5,938 nt of DNA, from contig JAKAWM010000196.1 of NCBI GenBank assembly GCA_021827285.1, forward strand, positions 1 to 5,938, in the 5' to 3' direction. Origin of the DNA: Actinomycetes bacterium. GTDB lineage: Bacteria > Actinomycetota > Acidimicrobiia > Acidimicrobiales > Palsa-688. This document shows positions 1 through 5,014 of this stretch, in pieces. Made by a program: the position numbers and the translations under genes. The notes beneath the pieces were generated by a model that searched no databases, had not been told where the DNA came from, and worked only from the letters and a program-made list of their open reading frames with translations. Numbering within the stretch: the first letter of the stretch is position 1; each line of letters starts with the position of its first letter.

Positions 1-259
1 CTACATCAATGGCAAGCTCCTCAGCCAGCCCTACCTACCCAAGGGATGGGAAAACCCGAGCTCACCCTACTGCACGACCTGGCCACCAAACTCACCCCTC
101 CCCAATCCTTACCACGTCCCCGCCGGGTCTTACCTGATGATGGGGGACAACCGGCAGGACTCCTATGACTCCCGCTACTGGGGTGCGCTACCGGCCAGTT
201 ACATCGTGGGTCGGGCCTTCGTGCGGATATGGCCCCTCGACCGTCTGGGTGGGCTGTAG
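1..259 (+). CDS. lepB: Type I signal peptidase, C-terminal part (5' end outside window)
   Basis: Signal peptidase I is a membrane-anchored serine/lysine protease that removes Sec and Tat signal peptides on the outer face of the membrane. The visible 85 codons, read from base 2, begin YINGKLL and contain VPAGSYLMMGDNR followed by QDSYDSRYWG. This is the family's conserved box E (GDNRxxSxDSRxxG). The tail IVGRAFVRIWPLDRLGGL is the usual family ending, with no extra domain. The catalytic serine and lysine and the transmembrane anchor lie upstream of the window and cannot be checked. The stretch between the NGK motif and box E is proline-rich and holds one cysteine. The stop codon is at 257-259. 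The family assignment is secure; the gene symbol follows the general name for this family. Confidence 0.95.
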   Translation, partial: YINGKLLSQPYLPKGWENPSSPYCTTWPPNSPLPNPYHVPAGSYLMMGDNRQDSYDSRYWGALPASYIVGRAFVRIWPLDRLGGL

Positions 260-399
260 CAGCCTGCTCCCTCACCCCCGCGCTGGGCGGCTCTTGGCCG
301 TGTGGAGGGGGTCGCCTTCGCCGCCTCAAGCTTGCGGCCTTTGGTCCTGCTGCCACCTGGGGTTGGTGGGGCCCGGGTGGTTGGGTAGGGTCTGCCTGA

Positions 400-419
400 C
401 CCGGGACTAAAGTCCCGCC
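400..419. promoter_or_regulatory. DosR/DevR-type palindromic operator
   Basis: The core CGGGACTAAAGTCCCG (402-417) is an inverted repeat of seven bases around AA. It fits the central 16 positions of the mycobacterial DosR (DevR) box, TTSGGGACTWWAGTCCCSAA, without mismatch; only the outermost TT and AA are replaced by CC and CC. DosR is the response regulator of the hypoxia and nitric oxide dormancy response, and related boxes are expected in other actinobacteria. The site lies 231 bases upstream of the likely zinc-ribbon start, so it could drive that gene or a short transcript in between. With an AA spacer it is a better protein site than an RNA hairpin, although a five-base stem with a six-base loop is possible. 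Confidence 0.6.
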
Positions 420-627
420 AACTTGGGATGGTATCCCCCAAGCGGGCGACCCGTTGCGCTAAGAAGACTGGAGACCATGTTCGTTGAACGGCCTAGCACC
501 TCGGTAGGGGCTCAAGGGGATGCGCGGCGAGCCGATATCTCCAGTAAGAGTTTGAGAGCCCAAGGTCAAGACCTGGGGGTCAAGAGATGAACAGGAACCC
601 GGGGCCCTGGGCCAGGGGGAGACAGGT

Positions 628-633
628 AAGGAG
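628..633 (+). promoter_or_regulatory. Ribosome binding site deciding the GTG 641 start
   Basis: AAGGAG lies seven bases before GTG 641, the ideal distance. ATG 587, the longer alternative, has only a loose G-run (576-579) before it. Confidence 0.75.
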
Positions 634-640
634 TGGCCAC

Positions 641-982
641 GTGGCTACCGTGAGGGCGAGCTGCCCAACTTGTGGGGATGTCGAGCTGACCACTCGTGAG
701 GTCCAGGTGCAAGTGTGCACGGATACCGACCTGGGCACCTACTCCTTTGTCTGCCCTAGCTGCAGGCTCATCGTCAACAAGCCCGCTGAGCGCCGGGTGG
801 TGGATCTGCTGGTAGCAGCAGGAGTGAGGCAGGTCAACTGGGACATGCCCGCGGAGCTGTCTGAGCCGCACCCAGGACCAGCCATAACCTATGACGACCT
901 GCTAGCTTTCCATTTCGAGCTGGAGTCAGACAGCTGGCTGGACCATGTCATCGCCGGTGGCGGTACCCTGGGGTCTCGGTGA
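641..982 (+). CDS. Small zinc-ribbon protein of unknown function
   Basis: This is a 113-residue soluble protein counted from GTG 641. It has two CxxC knuckles, C8-P-T-C11 and C38-P-S-C41, about 27 residues apart, which is the layout of a zinc ribbon; a fifth cysteine, C26, lies between them. The ribbon is followed by KPAERRVVDLLVAAGV, then a short linker with PAELSEPHPGP, and an acidic C-terminal helix rich in D, E and aromatic residues. The layout resembles small uncharacterised actinobacterial proteins, but I cannot name a function. Zinc binding is inferred from the cysteines. Starting at ATG 587 would add 18 residues rich in G, R and P with no visible conservation signal, whereas GTG 641 has a strong AAGGAG and begins just before the ribbon. 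The protein might bind nucleic acid or a partner protein. The DosR-like box upstream hints at a stress or low-oxygen link. Confidence 0.8.
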   Translation: MATVRASCPTCGDVELTTREVQVQVCTDTDLGTYSFVCPSCRLIVNKPAERRVVDLLVAAGVRQVNWDMPAELSEPHPGPAITYDDLLAFHFELESDSWLDHVIAGGGTLGSR

Positions 983-1016
983 GGACGGCTCTGACACCAG
1001 TCCCCGTGCGGGCCCG

Positions 1017-1202
1017 ATGAGCTGGCTCTGGGCTGCGCCCCTGGGTGTTGGCGCGATGAGTGGCGCCGTGCTCGTGGCCCTTGCGGCAGCCGCTCGTGCC
1101 GAGGCGTCCAGGTTGCGGGTGGCCACGGTCGAGTTGAAGGACCTGCGCTCCGAGGTGGCCCGTCGCGGACAAGCAGCCTCCGAGTTACCTCGAAGTGACT
1201 AG
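1017..1202 (+). CDS. Small single-pass membrane protein with coiled coil, unknown function
   Basis: The predicted product has 61 residues. Residues about 4-26 are a run of W, L, A, G, V and M that forms one membrane helix. A charged helix of about 28-57 follows, with hydrophobic residues at heptad spacing (L33, L40, V47), suggesting a short coiled coil on one side of the membrane. The start at ATG 1017 is chosen because the membrane segment begins there. The same frame is open back to ATG 945, which would overlap the zinc-ribbon gene by 38 bases and add a polar stretch. No good Shine-Dalgarno is seen for either start, so the start is uncertain. The gene follows the zinc-ribbon gene after 34 bases and is probably co-transcribed with it. 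It could be a scaffold or modulator of a membrane complex; the gene itself is less certain than its neighbours. Confidence 0.5.
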   Translation: MSWLWAAPLGVGAMSGAVLVALAAAARAEASRLRVATVELKDLRSEVARRGQAASELPRSD

Positions 1203-1626
1203 TGCCCAAATCGAGCAACACGCAGTGTAGCGGCGAGCGAACCTAAGCCCCGAGGGCGGCGCCTGAACGAGGTATTGCTCAGGTCTCCAATCGAGTGCGC
1301 CGTCAACAATATGGCTGGCTTTTGAAACAACCTGGCTGGTCACGTCCGTGGAGCCTGGGCCGTCCGGTCCTTCAACTACATCACACAACGGCGGATTAAG
1401 GCTTGACCTCATCGTGAACTTCGCCGCGACCTGGCCGCGCTCGCTGGGGTCTTCTCAGCCGATCGCAGACAAACCGCCAATTATCTGGGCGCGCCCACGG
1501 CCGGGCACACGCTCACAGCGGTCAGTCGAGGTTGACCCTCTACTCGGGTGACAGCCAGTCGTCCACCAGGAACGGACCGGCCAGTGATAGCCGTGCCCGG
1601 CGAGAGCCTGGAAGGAAAAGCTTTGC
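1203..1626. other. Intergenic stretch without a supported gene
   Basis: The open frames on both strands here are short, lack ribosome binding sites and show no recognisable motifs. One start-less stretch (1407-1535, + strand) reads somewhat like protein and could be a gene remnant, but it is too short to call. No tRNA-like, transposon-end or repeated structure was seen. The region separates the lepB side from the sugar-utilisation cluster. Confidence 0.5.
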
Positions 1627-1655
1627 TTGACTCTGGCCAGGGGTGGTGTTAGCGT
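1627..1655 (+). promoter_or_regulatory. Candidate promoter of the arabinofuranosidase cluster
   Basis: TTGACT (1627-1632) is a good -35 element. It is followed after exactly 17 bases by TAGCGT (1650-1655), which fits the TAnnnT pattern of actinobacterial -10 elements. A LacI-type operator covers the -10, the usual arrangement for repression. Transcription would start near 1662, giving a leader of about 165 bases before the arabinofuranosidase start. Confidence 0.5.
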
Positions 1656-1663
1656 TCCCACCA
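1644..1663. promoter_or_regulatory. LacI-family operator candidate O1, over the -10 element
   Basis: TGGTGTTAGCGTTCCCACCA is an imperfect palindrome around a central CG (1653-1654), the hallmark of LacI-family sites, with the outer arms TGGTG and CACCA matching exactly. Its core TGTTAGCGTTCCC agrees at 10 of 13 positions with the stronger site at 1725-1744, so both may be bound by the same repressor. No repressor gene is in the window. Confidence 0.45.
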
Positions 1664-1724
1664 TGGGCTAGTGGAACAGCACTGCCAAGGTTATATACAG
1701 GATTTCACTTTCGGGCCAAGGTGT

Positions 1725-1744
1725 GACTGTGAGCGCTCACGGTC
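1725..1744. promoter_or_regulatory. LacI-family operator O2 in the leader
   Basis: GACTGTGAGCGCTCACGGTC is a 20-base palindrome in which nine of ten pairs match. The inner GTGAGCGCTCAC (1729-1740) is perfect and is the same as the core of the symmetric lac operator, with the central CG. It lies about 72 bases downstream of the proposed transcription start, where a bound repressor could block elongation or loop to the site at 1644-1663. Confidence 0.7.
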
Positions 1745-1781
1745 GAGGGATTGTTATGAGCGCGCCCATACTGTCAAAACC

Positions 1782-1796
1782 TTTGCCTCCGGCAAA
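1782..1796 (+). repeat. Short inverted repeat in the arabinofuranosidase leader
   Basis: TTTGCC and GGCAAA flank the three-base loop TCC, giving a six-pair hairpin in the mRNA leader. It ends 18 bases before the ribosome binding site at 1815-1818. It could stabilise the leader, or simply be a second protein site. No function is shown by the sequence. Confidence 0.4.
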
Positions 1797-1814
1797 CGTG
1801 GGTTAGGAACGATC

Positions 1815-1818
1815 GGAG
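1815..1818 (+). promoter_or_regulatory. Ribosome binding site for the arabinofuranosidase
   Basis: GGAG stands eight bases before GTG 1827 and five before GTG 1824. It supports a start here rather than at GTG 1671, which has no such site and lies upstream of the leader palindromes. Confidence 0.65.
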
Positions 1819-1826
1819 CGATTGTG

Positions 1827-3314
1827 GTGGAGCAAACGGTGCAGGTGGCGGTCAGCCCGGCCAGGTCGCTAGGGGCGTTGGACCGCAACGTGTTCGGGGG
1901 CTTCGTGGAACACCTGGGCCGCTGCATCGACGGAGGCCTGTTCGAGCTCGGCTCGCCGTTGAGCGACGAGCGGGGGTTCCGCCGGGACGTCCTTGACCTC
2001 TTGCGCCAGATGGGTATTTCGGTGCTGCGCTGGCCGGGTGGCAACTTCGCCTCGACCTACCGCTGGGTGGACGGCATCGGGCCTGCGAACGTGAGGCCCA
2101 TCCGGCCCAACTTGGCGTGGGGCGGCGCCGAGCCCAACACGTTTGGCACCGACGAGTTCCTGAGTTATTGCGCCGAACTGGGGGCAGCGCCCTATATCTG
2201 CTTGAACATGGGCACCGGGACCCTACGGGAGGCCCTGGAGTGGGTCGAGTACTGCAACTCGATGTCGCGCAGCTACTGGGCGGGCCAGCGCCAGCGCAAC
2301 GGGCACGACGAGCCCTACGGGGTGACCTACTGGGGCCTGGGTAATGAGATGTACGGGGACTGGCAGGTCGGCCAGTTGAGCGCAGCGGAGTACGTAGCTA
2401 CTGCCGTGAGCTGGGCAAGAGCCCTCCGTCGGGCCGGCCCGGGGGTGAAGCTCATCAGTTGCGGCTTGAATGGGTGGAGCGATTGGGACCGCCAGGTCAT
2501 CGACGGGCTGGCCGGCTTGGTGGACCTCCACTCGCTGCACCTGTACACCGGTGCCGACGACTACTGGACGAACGTGCTCACCCCCCACCAAGCGGAAAGG
2601 GCCATAACCTGCACGTCCGCTTTGCTCGCTCGGGCGGCGTACGAGCAGCATCTGGATCGGGTGCCTGGCATAGCCTACGACGAGTGGAACGTCTGGTACC
2701 GGACTGACGATGGCTTCTTGGAGGAGCGCTACAGCTTCGCCGACGCCTTGGCAGTTGCAACCTACCTTAACATCTTTGTGCGTAATTGCAGCATGGTGAG
2801 GATGGCCAACCTGGCACAGTTGGTCAACGCCATAGCACCCGTCGTCACTACGCCCCAAGGTGCCTACCCTCAACCAACCTATTACCCCTTCCTGCTCCAT
2901 GCGGGCTCCGCCCTGGACGAAGCGGTCGACGCGGCCGTGAAAGGGCCGGTAGTAGCTGCACCCTCCGAAGCGCTCGGGCGGTGGCAGCACCGTTTGAACT
3001 ACCTCGGGCCCTTTTCGCTGGTCGACGCAGCGGCCACCACCGACACCGAGCGGAGCAGGATCTCTGTGACTCTGGTGAACCGCCAGGTGGAGGGCGTCAC
3101 CGATGTGGTCGTGCGGCTCCGCGACTTCGCATTCGTTGGCAACCCGAGCGTAAAGACCCTTACGGGCGAGACCGGCTCGGGAGCGCGGGTGCTCCCCGAT
3201 ATCGAGGCGGTGACGCTCGAAGAGGGCACAGGGCTCTCCAAAGGCGCCGACGGCTTCATAACCCTCCCTCCCAAGTCATTCGCCGTTATAGAAGCACGCA
3301 TCACGCGCGAATGA
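1827..3314 (+). CDS. abfA: Alpha-L-arabinofuranosidase, glycoside hydrolase family 51
   Basis: This exo-acting enzyme releases terminal arabinofuranose from arabino-oligosaccharides, arabinan or arabinoxylan fragments, retaining the anomeric configuration. From GTG 1827 the protein has 495 residues, the usual length for bacterial GH51 enzymes. The family signatures appear in order: VFGGFVEHLGR near residues 22-32, RWPGGNF in the first third, and YWGLGNEM with the acid/base glutamate E174. SLHLYTG comes next, and AYDEWNVWY carries the nucleophile glutamate E286. A (beta/alpha)8 barrel is followed by a C-terminal beta-sandwich (about 385-495) ending in TLPPKSFAVIEARI. There is no signal peptide, so it acts in the cytoplasm on imported substrate. 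The frame is open back to GTG 1671, but those 52 extra residues have no GH51 counterpart and cover a LacI-type operator; GTG 1824 is an equally near alternative start. It is followed after 115 bases by the sugar-binding protein gene. Confidence 0.93.
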   Translation: MEQTVQVAVSPARSLGALDRNVFGGFVEHLGRCIDGGLFELGSPLSDERGFRRDVLDLLRQMGISVLRWPGGNFASTYRWVDGIGPANVRPIRPNLAWGGAEPNTFGTDEFLSYCAELGAAPYICLNMGTGTLREALEWVEYCNSMSRSYWAGQRQRNGHDEPYGVTYWGLGNEMYGDWQVGQLSAAEYVATAVSWARALRRAGPGVKLISCGLNGWSDWDRQVIDGLAGLVDLHSLHLYTGADDYWTNVLTPHQAERAITCTSALLARAAYEQHLDRVPGIAYDEWNVWYRTDDGFLEERYSFADALAVATYLNIFVRNCSMVRMANLAQLVNAIAPVVTTPQGAYPQPTYYPFLLHAGSALDEAVDAAVKGPVVAAPSEALGRWQHRLNYLGPFSLVDAAATTDTERSRISVTLVNRQVEGVTDVVVRLRDFAFVGNPSVKTLTGETGSGARVLPDIEAVTLEEGTGLSKGADGFITLPPKSFAVIEARITRE

Positions 3315-3400
3315 CGTTGTCAACCAAACCAGCCCAGCCGACATACAAGGAGGCTGGTACAAGGAACCAACACAAACCCCCGCAGCACGTTGTAACCAAC
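3314..3400 (+). repeat. Pair of near-identical short direct repeats between abfA and the binding-protein gene
   Basis: ACGTTGTCAACCAA (3314-3327) and ACGTTGTAACCAA (3387-3399) differ by one inserted base, and their starts lie 73 bases apart. The first begins on the last base of the abfA stop codon. Between them ACCAGCC (3328-3334) can pair with GGCTGGT (3352-3358). They may be a regulator site or a processing structure; chance is not excluded. Confidence 0.35.
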
Positions 3401-3414
3401 ATGCTAAATATCGA

Positions 3415-3420
3415 TAGGAG
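3415..3420 (+). promoter_or_regulatory. Ribosome binding site of the binding-protein gene
   Basis: TAGGAG is nine bases before ATG 3430 and fixes that start. Confidence 0.7.
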
Positions 3421-3429
3421 TTACTTGGT

Positions 3430-4833
3430 ATGAGACAAATCGGCTCCCGCACGGTCCGCCGTGATCGTGCCTTCCTTCGGAAAGTAATAAGTGGTGTCTC
3501 GGCCACCGCCCTTTCCGCGTCACTCGTGGTGGTACTGGCACCCGGCCTGAGCACCAGCGCCTCAGCCGCCACGGGGGGAGGCTGGAGAACGAACACCACG
3601 TCGTACTGCAAGTCAGGGGCCACCCCCATCACGTTCTGGGGGTGGGTCCCCGGCATCTACAGAACCGTCGACCTCTTCAATGAGACCCACCCGAGCATTT
3701 GCGTGGATTACGTGACCAAGGTAGGCGGTTCAGGAGAGTATATCCCGCTGCTCAACGCGCTGAAGGCCCACTCCGGGGCACCTGACGTGGCTGAGATCGA
3801 GTTCGACGTGCTACCCGAGTTCGAGACGCTGCACTACACGGTGGACCTGGCGCAGTACGGGGCGAACAAGTACAAGAACGATTTTGTGAAGTGGGCCTGG
3901 GACGAGGTTAGCGAAGCCGGCCATGTCTGGGCCATGCCCATGGACGGCGGTGCCATGGGGTTGTTGTACAACTCTGTCGCGCTAAAGCAGTACGGGATCA
4001 CGTCGCCGCCGACGACCTGGGCCGAGTACGCGGCCGACGCGGTAAAGGTCCACAAGGCCAATCCGAAGGTATATTTCGGAGACTTTGCCGCAGGTGACGG
4101 CCAGTGGGTCCTCGCCCTAATGCAGCAAGCGGGTGCCTGGCCCTTCGTCTGGAACGGGGGCGCCGGCGTGACTATCAACTTCACCGGGCCGAAGCAGATG
4201 GCATTTGCCAACTTCTGGCAGAACCTGGTCAATGAAGGTGCTATCGATCATGCCAACGACCCGTTCACGAGCAGCAGCCCCTTCTTTGAGGGACTGAACA
4301 CTGGCCTGTACCTGACCTGGCCCACATCGGCCTGGGGCCCCTCGTACTTCGCCAGCTACGTGACCAGCAAATCGGCCGGTCAATGGGTCCAGGGCCCTCT
4401 GCCGGGGAGCGCGACCTCTTCGGGCAACTGGGGTGGCTCGACCTACCCTGTCTTCAGCGAGAGCGCCCATCCGGCGCAGGCGGCCACCTTCGCCGAGTGG
4501 CTCACCGCCAGTCAAGCGTCCTGGAACATTTCGGTCACGGCACCGTCGCTGCTTTTCCCGACTTTCAAGCAAGCGCTCAGCACGCCAAGCTTGTTGAAGA
4601 TGACCATCCCCATGCTCAAGGGAGGGAGCTCGCTTTTCGCGGCTCCCGCCAAGACGGCGCCCTTGATCCCTACCATCAGCTGGCCACCGTTCATGACCTA
4701 CTACCTCAACAGCACGACGGCTTGGGCCGCGAAGTTCTTCGCCGGCAAGGAAACGATCCCTCAGTACTTCCGATTCCTGCAGAACACGATGGTGAAGTAC
4801 GCTAAGAGCCAGGGCTTCGTCGTCCACACCTAG
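3430..4833 (+). CDS. Extracellular sugar-binding protein of an ABC importer (family 1)
   Basis: This 467-residue protein captures a sugar outside the cell and delivers it to the membrane permease. The N-terminus has a basic region (residues 3-18), a hydrophobic core (about 19-38) and the site STSASA-AT, so signal peptidase I should cut after A46. There is no lipobox cysteine. The mature part begins near TPITFWGWVPGIYRTVDLFNETHPSI, the typical first strand and helix of family 1 binding proteins. It continues with APDVAEIEFDVLPEF, WAMPMDGGAMGLLYNSVALKQYG and PTTWAEYAADA, all standard for this family. It is rich in W, Y and F, as expected for sugar stacking. Only two cysteines exist, C60 and C91, and they may form a disulfide. 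Lying between an intracellular arabinofuranosidase and a permease, it probably binds arabinose-containing oligosaccharides; the exact ligand is an inference. Confidence 0.92.
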   Translation: MRQIGSRTVRRDRAFLRKVISGVSATALSASLVVVLAPGLSTSASAATGGGWRTNTTSYCKSGATPITFWGWVPGIYRTVDLFNETHPSICVDYVTKVGGSGEYIPLLNALKAHSGAPDVAEIEFDVLPEFETLHYTVDLAQYGANKYKNDFVKWAWDEVSEAGHVWAMPMDGGAMGLLYNSVALKQYGITSPPTTWAEYAADAVKVHKANPKVYFGDFAAGDGQWVLALMQQAGAWPFVWNGGAGVTINFTGPKQMAFANFWQNLVNEGAIDHANDPFTSSSPFFEGLNTGLYLTWPTSAWGPSYFASYVTSKSAGQWVQGPLPGSATSSGNWGGSTYPVFSESAHPAQAATFAEWLTASQASWNISVTAPSLLFPTFKQALSTPSLLKMTIPMLKGGSSLFAAPAKTAPLIPTISWPPFMTYYLNSTTAWAAKFFAGKETIPQYFRFLQNTMVKYAKSQGFVVHT

Positions 4834-4846
4834 CCGCAACTGGGCT

Positions 4847-4885
4847 GCACCCCGAGCGGAGCCGTGACGGCCCCGCTCGGGGTGC
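4847..4885 (+). promoter_or_regulatory. Very strong stem-loop between binding-protein and permease genes
   Basis: Thirteen bases (4847-4859, GCACCCCGAGCGG) pair perfectly with 4873-4885. After one mismatch the inner part adds a second stem, GCCG (4861-4864) with CGGC (4868-4871), around the loop TGA. It begins 13 bases after the stop of the binding-protein gene. No T-run follows, so a classical intrinsic terminator is doubtful. A 3'-end stabiliser or partial terminator is more likely, which would give more binding protein than permease, as known for malE-malF type operons. Confidence 0.8.
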
Positions 4886-5003
4886 CCCGACAGATCTGCC
4901 CAAGCAGGGGCTGTCGCAATGTGCATTCAGACATGCCAACGAGGAAGGTCAAGTGGCCGAGGGTAGCGAGGTGGCCAGAGCCATGAACCGTTTTTCCCAG
5001 CAT

Positions 5004-5010
5004 GGAAGGG
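5004..5010 (+). promoter_or_regulatory. Ribosome binding site of the permease gene
   Basis: GGAAGGG stands four bases before ATG 5015. The spacing is slightly short but the purine run is clear. It supports ATG 5015 over ATG 5002, which belongs to another frame. Confidence 0.55.
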
Positions 5011-5014
5011 CAGC

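Larger units (their letters stand above)
260..640. other. Non-coding stretch between lepB and the zinc-ribbon gene
   Basis: No convincing gene is seen here. The stretch holds the DosR-like palindrome (400-419) and a stem-loop candidate directly after it (CTTGGG 422-427 with CCCAAG 437-442). Another small inverted repeat, GGGTC/GACCC, lies at 388-402 and overlaps the palindrome. Weak GC-rich stems follow the lepB stop (GCCGC 320-324 with GCGGC 334-338; CCACC 353-357 with GGTGG 365-369). None is followed by a T-run, so no clear intrinsic terminator is called. A 37-codon ORF at 477-590 is discussed as a finding. Confidence 0.6.

Noticed and set aside
320..369. GC-rich inverted repeats as a lepB terminator
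   Set aside because: Stems are only five pairs and no T-run follows, so they do not stand out from GC-rich background.
21..441. Several overlapping open frames on both strands at the left end
   Set aside because: They are proline/arginine/serine-rich shadows of the lepB end and the GC-rich spacer, with no motif or ribosome binding site.
1407..1535. Start-less + strand stretch reading RELRRDLAALAGVFSADRRQ and onward
   Set aside because: It looks protein-like but has a stop just before it, no start codon or ribosome binding site, and only about 40 codons; a gene remnant cannot be supported without a database search.
2223..2990. Long open frame of 255 codons on the - strand
   Set aside because: It lies wholly antisense to the GH51 gene, has no recognisable motif, and is explained by the codon bias of the real gene.
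2786..3433. Open frame of 215 codons on the + strand
   Set aside because: It overlaps the C-terminal part of the GH51 gene in another frame, is arginine-rich, and shows no motif.
4891..4898. Palindrome CAGATCTG after the hairpin
   Set aside because: Eight-base palindromes are common by chance and nothing ties this one to a function.
4117..4926. Open frame of 269 codons on the - strand
   Set aside because: It is antisense to the binding-protein gene and runs through the hairpin; its composition is arginine/glycine-rich, as expected for a shadow frame.
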